The translations under genes were made by a program, and so were the position numbers. The notes below the pieces were generated by a model, which saw only the letters and a list, made by a program, of their open reading frames with translations, was not told the DNA's origin and did no database searches. A stretch of 64,000 nucleotides of DNA from the NCBI RefSeq assembly GCF_022828325.1, contig NZ_JAJQJS010000002.1:1-64000 (forward strand), read 5' to 3'. This stretch comes from Candidatus Nanosynbacter sp. TM7-076 (GTDB lineage Bacteria > Patescibacteriota > Saccharimonadia > Saccharimonadales > Saccharimonadaceae). Numbering within the stretch: position 1 is the first letter of the stretch; every line of letters begins with the position of its first letter. Positions 1 through 9,200 of the stretch are shown here, piece by piece.

Positions 1-479
1 ATTGTCGTAAAGTCTATCTTGTCGGCTGTAATAGACTTCTCTTTGATTGATTCAGCAGTAATACTGTCTTTGGCTATATTTTCGGCTCCTACAGCACCTT
101 TTTTTAGAGAACCGTCGGTTTTATGAGATTCTAGCATTGCCTCAGCTAGGTCTTGCGCCCAGCTGGCAGTAGGACCAGCTTGAACAATATCTCCAACTAA
201 GTTGCCATCATCTATTGCGTTATTCTGGATTTGTAAACTAATAATCTGACCAGTAGCCTTATTCGCCATACCCTTCCAGTCTCTCTGGCTACCTGGGACC
301 ACTTTACCTGTTGAGTCTACTCTGTATGTCATAAAGTGCATAGCAGTATCTTCACTCCAACCAGTTAGACTATCTACAGACAGGGTATCAGAGTTTGCAG
401 GTCGTGGGGTAACTACTCGTGCTACGTTAGGATTGCTACCGTCTTTTACTTTTGTAATTTTGTCACTAACACTTGCCAT
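1..479 (-). CDS. Phage tail/fibre-type structural protein, partial
   Basis: This is the N-terminal 159 residues of a leftward gene that runs off the left edge. The ATG at 479 has a very strong ribosome site just upstream (AAAGGAGG then AATAATAAA). The visible part ends in tandem short motifs of the type ITAESI and ITADKI, which are typical of phage tail fibre and baseplate proteins (known of such families). It is the last visible gene of the virion block, directly after the 670-residue tail protein, which fits a tail or receptor-binding component. No enzymatic motif is visible. The exact role is inferred from position and repeat style only. Confidence 0.6.
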   Translation of the reverse strand, partial: MASVSDKITKVKDGSNPNVARVVTPRPANSDTLSVDSLTGWSEDTAMHFMTYRVDSTGKVVPGSQRDWKGMANKATGQIISLQIQNNAIDDGNLVGDIVQAGPTASWAQDLAEAMLESHKTDGSLKKGAVGAENIAKDSITAESIKEKSITADKIDFTT

Positions 480-494
480 TTTATTATTCCTCCT

Positions 495-2507
495 TTAGCT
501 TTGGTCTTTCGTGCCAATATTTACGTATTCAAATACCACTCTCGATATGCTGTAACTTACGCCAGGGTCTGATGAACTCCAGCCGTATTGCACCCAGTGA
601 GCGTCCTCATCTACTTCTAGTTCCACCTCTTCGCTAGCAGAGTTAAAGGTTTCAGGTACACCTCTCACTTCACTCCATCCGATAGAACTCCAACCAACGC
701 CAGGTTCACTCCATCCAGTACGGCTTGAAGACGCTCCGAAAAATCTTGTCTCTGTAAACGTCTGTAATCCGTCTTCAGTTTTAATAGTGGCGGTAAGATT
801 AATACGCCCCTGAGGTCTGAGTAGTACAAATACCACCTTCAATACACGCGCCCAATCCCTTCCAGTCTCTTCAAATCGTAATTGACCACTTTGTGCGCTA
901 GTGTTAAACGGCTTTCCATCATCGACTGTAGTTGCACCCTTAGATAGCTCGACTATCTTGTTTCCTTGAACTATTAAGAAGTGAGTTATGCCTGAGTTAT
1001 CGTTATACAGTGTCATCCAGTCAGCACGAATACTCCACGGTTTCATCCACGCACCTCTACGGTCAGTGTCATAAATCCATATCTGGTTGTTGTAGTCAGC
1101 GGCAACAGGTAACGCCCAATACACACGACCTTCAAATGCCAACCCTACGGCTTTTTCTATAGCTTTACTGTTTAGGTTGCTAATGGCGTCTTGAATGGTG
1201 TTAGTAATTCGTCTTGTAGATAGGACGTTCTGTAATTGTGGTAGAGTTCCTGTAGTATTAAATCCGCCACGGCTTGGATATAGTAGGTCGTTATTGTAAA
1301 TGACTACAGCATCAGGGCTATCTGTACCATCAGCACCAGTATCTTCTTGTACTTGCCAGACAGTAATAGTATCTTCACCGTAAGTAATGTTTGTTGGTGT
1401 AATATAGAATCGTTTACCGGTACCGTTTGTACCGTTAGCTAGGACCGTTACTTTAGGGTCGCCTTTACCATCTCGATATGGTCGTACTGCAAATGGCACT
1501 TCCTTGGTACCATTCCCTACTGGCGTATATCCACCGCCATATCCAGGTGAGAAGTCTAGCTCATGACCATAATCACCACCACGCCATACATAGAATAGAT
1601 TGTCTTTATCGCCAGTCATCCATATACGCCCATTGACTACATCGGCTCGTGTTGCTTTTGGACCAGCCGTGTTATTGTCTTTTGGTAGAGGTACTGACAT
1701 GTCTAGGCTACGTGATCCATTATCTACAAATACTGTCTGATCCATTGGCAGCGCGGCAGCTAGACGATAAAGTGTAGGCTCTCCGCCGCCGTCAACACCA
1801 ACACCACAGTAAATATTCCATGACTTAGCTTCTGTACTATCTGGACGCTTGATTGATAGGTTATGTTTTTCACCGTTCCACATATCTCGGTCTGTAGAGA
1901 TAGCTTGAGATAATAGAGGCGATCCTGCGGTTTCACCAACAGTAGAGTTAAAGGTAACTGCATAAAACACCTTAAATCCTGTACCAGTTAGTCCTACGTT
2001 TTTATCTAGTATTGGCTTTGCTGGATCTGATATTTTCTGAAATGCTACAATCTTCTTTGTTGGTATATCCAAGTAGCTAAGAGTATCTTCTCCATTCATG
2101 ACTAGAAGATTGTTGCGTATTTGCTTGAAATGACCGCGGGCGGATTCGTGATATTCTTTACCTTCTACAACTTGCCATGCTAGGTCTTCACCTTTAGCTA
2201 TACATAGCTTTGTTTTGCCATTTATTCTTTGAAGACAAGCTAGCCAGTTTACGGATCCGTCTTTTGTAGTGCTACGAAATTCAGCCAATTCACCTAAGAC
2301 TGTTCCTAGTGGCTGGGGACCATATTTAGCAGTACCATGTCGCACGGTAATGACAGAGTCCTGATCCAATATCATATTCTCAGATGACCTTAGGCCTCTT
2401 AGCGGTGAGCGACCGTCATCAAATGCAGTGACTACGCCGTTTGTCCAATCCTCAACCGACAGCCGCTGTATTTTTGGTGCTTTAGTATTGCTAGGGGGCT
2501 TTAGCAT
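495..2507 (-). CDS. Phage tail protein, nozzle/stabilisation-like
   Basis: The 670-residue protein has an N-terminal stretch (about residues 38 to 65) resembling the 'EN...D..G.v..R.GT..yG' pattern at the start of tail-tube or tail-nozzle beta-propeller proteins of short-tailed phages. The rest is beta-rich and full of Gly, Asp, Asn and Trp, including repeated W-S-x-x-G segments near the C-terminus (about residues 605 to 650). Its ATG lies inside the end of the connector gene (7-base overlap), so the two are probably translationally coupled. I assign it to the tail by position after the connector. A precise family name would need a profile search. Confidence 0.6.
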   Translation of the reverse strand: MLKPPSNTKAPKIQRLSVEDWTNGVVTAFDDGRSPLRGLRSSENMILDQDSVITVRHGTAKYGPQPLGTVLGELAEFRSTTKDGSVNWLACLQRINGKTKLCIAKGEDLAWQVVEGKEYHESARGHFKQIRNNLLVMNGEDTLSYLDIPTKKIVAFQKISDPAKPILDKNVGLTGTGFKVFYAVTFNSTVGETAGSPLLSQAISTDRDMWNGEKHNLSIKRPDSTEAKSWNIYCGVGVDGGGEPTLYRLAAALPMDQTVFVDNGSRSLDMSVPLPKDNNTAGPKATRADVVNGRIWMTGDKDNLFYVWRGGDYGHELDFSPGYGGGYTPVGNGTKEVPFAVRPYRDGKGDPKVTVLANGTNGTGKRFYITPTNITYGEDTITVWQVQEDTGADGTDSPDAVVIYNNDLLYPSRGGFNTTGTLPQLQNVLSTRRITNTIQDAISNLNSKAIEKAVGLAFEGRVYWALPVAADYNNQIWIYDTDRRGAWMKPWSIRADWMTLYNDNSGITHFLIVQGNKIVELSKGATTVDDGKPFNTSAQSGQLRFEETGRDWARVLKVVFVLLRPQGRINLTATIKTEDGLQTFTETRFFGASSSRTGWSEPGVGWSSIGWSEVRGVPETFNSASEEVELEVDEDAHWVQYGWSSSDPGVSYSISRVVFEYVNIGTKDQS

Positions 2508-3166
2508 ATGTCAGACACTCCTGGAATCATACTTAAAGGTGCATATCTAGCTTGACTAGCATTATTCTCTATCATTTTTTCCATTAGCTGGTTGGCTTCA
2601 TTGATGAGATTGCCGTATTGGTTCTGCAAAAGAATATCGTTGCGAGCATATTCAGCGGCACACATCACCACTAGCCACATTGGATTGTCTACTGGGACCA
2701 TATCGCTTGGGCTTGATAGCAGTGGGGCGTGTAAATATACAGGTATTGTTATTTGACCTCCAAATACTGGGTCTTCACTTCGTATAGGATCGATAAACAC
2801 CAGCTTATTACCAGAGATAGTGCAACAGTCTTGCCCCTTATACATTCCCGCTTGCTCTGGTGGCACTGTAGTGTATTCTTTAATCTGATTGTCTTTTTTG
2901 ACCTTTATAGTGTCGCCGTATACGTTGCTTATCTTGGCAACCTTAGTGAAGTCGATTTCATATTCCTGATTCGTTGATAGTGTTCCGATATTGTAATTAG
3001 GGTCATATAGAGACTGCCAATCGACATTAGGTTCACTTTGCCATACAGGGATATACATGTTAGCAATACCTAGTATTTTCTGGTATTTCTTGTCTGTTTC
3101 TGGTAGGTTGCGCACCTTACCAGTAGCTTTCAGCATGACTGCCGATATAAGTTGCGTAGTGTTCAT
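2501..3166 (-). CDS. Phage head-tail connector/adaptor-like protein
   Basis: The 221-residue protein begins with a short alpha-helical N-terminus (TTQLISAVMLKATGK), has a beta-rich middle with conserved-looking W, D and P positions (residues 40 to 160) and ends in a helical segment. This layout matches head-tail adaptor proteins of short-tailed phages that sit between portal and tail nozzle (inference). It lies between the giant ejection protein and the tail protein, overlaps the latter by 7 bases, and is preceded by a hairpin terminator, so it may depend on read-through or a promoter in the 107-base gap. No enzymatic motif is visible. Confidence 0.5.
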   Translation of the reverse strand: MNTTQLISAVMLKATGKVRNLPETDKKYQKILGIANMYIPVWQSEPNVDWQSLYDPNYNIGTLSTNQEYEIDFTKVAKISNVYGDTIKVKKDNQIKEYTTVPPEQAGMYKGQDCCTISGNKLVFIDPIRSEDPVFGGQITIPVYLHAPLLSSPSDMVPVDNPMWLVVMCAAEYARNDILLQNQYGNLINEANQLMEKMIENNASQARYAPLSMIPGVSDIC

Positions 3167-3186
3167 GGCGTTTTTCCTAAATTAAA

Positions 3187-3225
3187 AACACGGAGCCGGC
3201 TTATTATTGCCAGACGCTCCGTGTT
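3187..3225 (-). terminator. Intrinsic terminator between virion genes
   Basis: AACACGGAGC (3187-3196) and GCTCCGTGTT (3216-3225) form a perfect 10-base-pair stem with a 19-base loop. On the minus strand the stem is followed by TTTTAATTT. It sits right after the giant polyvalent gene and before the connector gene, so it probably reduces tail gene expression relative to upstream genes. Confidence 0.75.
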
Positions 3226-3273
3226 CTTTAGGTCACGCTGTTTTCTGCTTATATTATATCATAATTATCACTA

Positions 3274-6200
3274 TTATGCTTTCTTAATGCGGATTCGCGT
3301 GTTTTTGCTGGTGCTTGCACCATTCCACTTTTTTAATGTGTTAGTTATCTGTTTTTGAGTGTTAGTCTTGCTTATTAGGTTTTGTCCGATTTGGTTTATA
3401 CTTGTGTTTTTTGCGGATGATTCGTTAGCTTTTGGCGCAGAAGATGTTAGACTCATGCTCTTAGCGGTTGCAGAAGCTAATGGAGATGTGCTACCACCGC
3501 CGCTTGACCTACCACCTCTTCGTCCTCTACCTCTTCCGCTACCTGAGCGTCCAGAGCCACCTGAGGTATCTTTGGTTATCTTATTGCCGTCAGTGTCAAA
3601 CTGAGTAGCATTAAGGGCGCGTGCTTCCTGTTTAGTGATGTAACCTTCTGCACGTAGCTTGTTGATTACACCATTTTTAGCAAACATTTGTCCTGTAATA
3701 CTCTTTCGTCGACCATTGGCTAGTTCTTGTATTAGATCCTCGTGTGATGATTCTTGAGCCTTTTGACGCCAGTAATTGTCCATCAGACTTACTTCGTTAT
3801 GAGATGTCATCGCGCCGTACTCAATTTGATCCTTTGTATATCCAGATTCTTTGTAGTAGCGCTCTTTTACCCAGTCTGGTAGGTCTTTGTATTTACCAGT
3901 CATCATATTGACGGCAGTTTTAGCTTTATCTACCTTCTCTGCGCCGTTCTGTAGCTTGTTTAACGTCGCATTAAATGAAGTGAACTCTTTTTTAATAGTT
4001 GATGTTTTATCAATGTCATACGCCTTCATCCAGTTGCGATAAGCTTCATCACCTTGTCCTTGAGATTTAGCAAGCTTTTTATATACACCTTTTTCTACGT
4101 TACCGTTCTTGTTTACCAGCAATCCGTCTTGGAATGTATAGTCGCCCTTCTTTAGTTTCTTTTTAATTGAAGCGGCTTCTTTCTTGTTTAGTCCTTGTAG
4201 GTCTATTTGATTATCTGTTGCTTGTTTTTGTTGTGGATTATTGTTGGTTGGCATGTTTATTTGCATACCATTAGACGCGTTAGCGACTAGACCGCCAGCC
4301 TTAAACATATTAACCCACGAGCTCTTTCCTTCTTCAACCTGTACTGGTATTAGCGCGTTTTTACCGAATAGAGCACCTTGGACCAGATTGAATGGATTGT
4401 CTTTTTCAAACTCAACCTTTGTCTCGCCATTACCGTCTTTTACTTCACCAGAGTGAGCTGCCGCAATACCCTGAATAGTTTTCTTTAATTGGCTACCTGC
4501 TGGTAATTGACCTAGGATGTTGTACATAGCGTCTTTGGTTTTCGCCTCTGCCTTATCGTCATCACCATCTTCACGTGCTTTAGCTGCCTCGTCCAATTTA
4601 CCCTTAGTGTCAATCAATTTACGAGGTAAATCAACAACTGGTATTGTACCGTCGTAACGTCCTAAGTTGCTTTCTTTGCCGAATAGCTTCTTGCGGTCGT
4701 CTTTTGTTGTTGCAGTATTAACTACAGCTGTAGCTATAGGTACGGCTGTAACTGCCTGGCCAGCTACTTTTTGGATTGTGCGCTCCAGTTTAGCTTGTAC
4801 CGAATTGTCTTTATCGTCATCATCACCACCACTTAGCCAGTCGCCTACAATCTCAATCAGTGTACCTAATGGGTCAACCCCTGGCTTATTTCCAGTTAGC
4901 GCTTCTATCGCACTATATGCAATTGCCGTATTAACAGCAAGTGCCACTCTTTGTTTATTAGTCATCTGGTTCCATACATAACGGTTCTGTTGTGTCACTT
5001 CTCGCGTGAACTGTAAGAATGAGGCAGGCAATAGTCTATTATATGCCCGTGGCGTACTTATCTGGTCGCGTAAGGTTACCGTGTCATTAATGAATCGTTC
5101 TGCGTATCTAACTGCATCTGCGTCACTTAGTCCATTATTGATTGCCTGATTGTATTTAGCTAAGAAGGTGTATTCAATAACGCCTCTTTCAACTACTTCC
5201 ATAGGAATACCAGCAGTCTTCATGGTCTTTTCAAACTTGGTATCATCTGTCAGATTGTCATCTGCATATCTTAGCGCTAGAGCGTCAGACTTCTGTAATA
5301 TAGCTTTACGGTTTTTTAGCTTGAATGCCTGTATTAATGCTTTCGGGTTGGTTGTAGAAAATAGAGCAGGTAGTGATGCCGTTTGAGCTACCACTGAATT
5401 CATATTGCCGACAATCTTAGATAGTGCCGCCTGCTTCATTAATGCTCTACCAGTTGCACCTAGAAACTTACTCCCAAGACTCGGTTCTGTATCGTTTACT
5501 AATCGTTGGAATGGGTCTGTCTTTCCAGCTAGTCGGTTTGCGTGTTCTTGGACAAATCCGACAAATTGAGTCAGTCCGTTTGCGCTATCAGACATCAGCT
5601 TCATAAAGTTTACGTCATTAAGCATCTTATCTAGGCTTTCAGCCATATTGTTGGTGGTTTCTTTTAGGCTATTTATATCTTTTGCGTCTAGTTTCTCTAC
5701 ACCAAACTTGTCAGCTTTTTTAACTAGACGACTTAGTTCTTGTATACCGTCTATTTTTCGACCAATTGCACGTTCTAATCCGTATAGTTTATTCCTTACT
5801 TGCGTTAGCTCTTCAGCATTAACATTGCCAGAAGCAGCCGAATTATATAGGGCGTCCACTCTGTCAGCTAGCTTTTGTATACCGCTAGTACCTTTACCTG
5901 CAAATTCTTGTCGTGCTTCGCTAGCTGCGCGCACCGCTACTTCCAGCGAGCGGTTCATTGTAATAGCATCTGTCATATGAATGTTGTGTAGGGCTATCTT
6001 ACTGTATTCCATTAGTGGTGTAAATGGATCTGTTGGCTTTACGTCACCTACACGTTGCATAGCGAATTGATTAAACTTTTGGCTTGGCTTAAATAGTCCT
6101 GTACGACCTGCTAATTTAGCTGGTAATGATTTACGAGATTCAATAGCCACATCTCCGCCAGATAATAGATTCTTAGCACCGCCGTACATAGCCGCGATAG

Positions 6201-9200
6201 CTCCCTTGCCAGACTGCATTTCTCCTAGGTGCGTAATATAGTCTTTACGCTCCATAATTGGGTCTTTACCTAGCTCTACCCTCTTTTCGTTTTGGCGAGC
6301 TAGCAAGTTCTTGTATACAGCACGTAAGAAGCTGTTGTATTGATCCAGAGCTTCAGCAGCACTCTTTCCATAAACTTCTTCAAATACTTTCAAGCGTTCA
6401 TCGTATGATGGTGATTTTTCGCCGCGTTTCGGACGTGATGGTTCAATTACATATACGGCGTCTTGTAGCATTTGGCGCTTTAGTGGACCGTGTTTTTTAG
6501 CTTGTTTTAGCAAGTTTTTGCGATAATCCTTTATCTGTTCACCGATAGCGTTGCCTTCTTTTACTGCGGCGGCGTTAGCTTGACGAGGTGTCTCAGACAT
6601 AATATTCAGTAACGCCTCTTTGGTTTTATTGCCACCCTTCTTAAAGTAGTCAAGGCTATTGCTTCGCCTTAATGAGCCTGTTATACGGTCTATTATTCCT
6701 TCAGTAGTCCATGTTTGACCTGCACCAAAGCGCATTTCCTTAATCTTACTGAAGTCAATATCGTGCATATTCAGGTTCATCTTCTTTTTACCTGCATATA
6801 TAGTTACGTTGCCATCAGGTGTCATTTCAATGTAATTACCTAGAATTTGACCAGTTTCTGCATCTACAACCCTACCAGATTCTATATAGTGCTTATCTGG
6901 ATTGAATGTAACTAGTTTATCGCTTGGACGATATGCCTTTTTGTCTCCAGTTTGCATATAACCATCAAAAGCACTCACTAGTTCAGCATTTACACCCTTA
7001 GAGTTTTCTCTCCATATATACTGAATAGCTAGACCGTCATCAAATGCACGCTTAGCTTCATCATTAACTGCCTTGTCTGATCTAATATCGTCTATGAATT
7101 TCTTCTGTAGTGGTGAAGTTACTCTTGGTGCTTCGGCGCCTGTTCGTTGCCATTTACCAAAGATATTTCTGTATTCATAGAATGAATGGTATGCGCCCTT
7201 CTCATCCTTATAAATCATCTGTCGTGTATTGTGGGTAGCTGTATTTGCAGTAGTTGTAGGTGCTGGGACCGCGTGTTCCGCTCCAGGTAGTTTAATCTTT
7301 TCTTTTACTTCTGGTGCTATTTCGTCTATCGGGCGTAGTCGTCCATTTTCATCTAACATACTGCCAGCGCGTGCGTTGGTGTTCAGTAGTGCCCTTTCTC
7401 CAGTAATGTCATAGCCCTTTTGTTCAGCCAACTTAGCAAATTGTTTTGCAACGGCTTTTTCGTCAATACCAGTAGCTACACTAGCATTATGTACTATATC
7501 TGCTATTTTGTGCCTTGGACCTTCATCTAATCCTCTATTTAGTATTTCTCCTAATGCCTGCTGCTTTTCAATTCGCTCTTTTTCTGCCTTAGCCTCTTCA
7601 GCACGTCGTTCTTTTTCTGCCTTCGCTTCTTCTATTTTCTTTTGCTTCTCAGCCTCTACCTTAGCTTCTTCTGCGTGTCGCTCCGCAATCATCTTCTGAG
7701 CTTCTTGAATGACATCTGGATCCCTACGCCACTCTGCCAATAGGGCTTTTCGCTCTCTTTCTGCCCGACGTGCTTCAGCTACTCGCTTAATTTCATCGAT
7801 AAACGTATCGATGTCGTCATATCCCATTTCCTGAGCTACTGTATCGATATCTCGCTTACCAGTACGGCGTTTATAGTTAGACGGTAGATCTCCAGCCAAC
7901 TCCTTTCCTAGGTGGTGTCGTAGGTCGTCTACATGCAGGCGTGGGATACTCCACGTCAATCCATGACTTCCGAGGATATTTGTGTCATTATGCTCTAAGA
8001 ATAGTTTTGGATCTATATTCTCATATATAAACTCGTCTATAGCCTCTCTTAATTCTCTAGTCATTCTAGGCTTAGGGTTGGCTTCCATTTCGTTAATAGT
8101 TTCTTGAAGAGGGTGCTGGAATTTATCACTATTGACATCTTGAGGATTGTTTGCTATAGTGGAGTTGTTAACATCCCCTCCCCTTAAGAGGTTCATCCTC
8201 TGAGGGGATGTTTCTTTTATGGATGATATATCGTATAGGGTTTTATTACCGTTATTCCAGTTCTCTATATTAACCCTCACCGTAAACTGTCTATCGCCAA
8301 TCTTTACGGCAACATCACCGTACGTATATGAAGCAACATTGGGTTTTTGTGTCTTCTTCAAATTAGGTGCGTGTTTAATGCGTGTCATTGAACTCATCAA
8401 TTCATCAATTTGATGTGCGGCGGCTGCCTTAGTTCTGTAATCCTCATAGCCCATAGTAGACTGCTGATGAGATATTTCGTTCTTGCTTCGAGCTGTAACT
8501 TTTGCTACATCTCCAGTATCACCAATTGGATAAGCATTGCCCTGGAACCTCTCCTTGATAACTTCACGCACCTTACGAGGAATATTTTTTGCAGGTATTC
8601 CTTTTAGCGGATTCCCCTCAATTTCTACTAGCCTTCCATTTGGCGTTTCATGGATTTTATAAGATGCCCCGCTATTTAGCTGGTTAGTATTCTTTGCCAA
8701 CTGTTCGGGATTTCCGAACAGTTCAGTTCTGAACTTCCCCGTTTCCATTTGGGCGTAGAATTGTTTAATGGCATCTTGTTTACCAACAAGTCCCATAACA
8801 GCTTCAGTAATTCTGTCGTATATTGCTAAGACTTTTTGAGGAATACCTAATCTAGTACCTAGACGTACTTTATCTTCACCGTTTAATCTTCCGTTATAAT
8901 AATCGCTGAATCCGTCGGCTAGTTGTTCTTCTGCTAGTAGGTTCAGGTCATTTCCATATTGACTGCCATATTTGTTTATTAAATAGTCATCTCCATAAGA
9001 TTCACGGATAGAGTTTAATAAGTCTTGTTTGTTTTCTACACGTGTAAGTAATTTATGTCCTAATTCGTGGTTTAGAGTGTCTTCTGTAAGCTTGTTTAGG
9101 TTGATTTGGTCAGTCTTTGGATCGTAGTAGCCTAATGCTTTCCTCTGCATTTCATTTTGCCACTCATTGAATACAAGGTTCTCATCGCCCGTTAGTTGTA

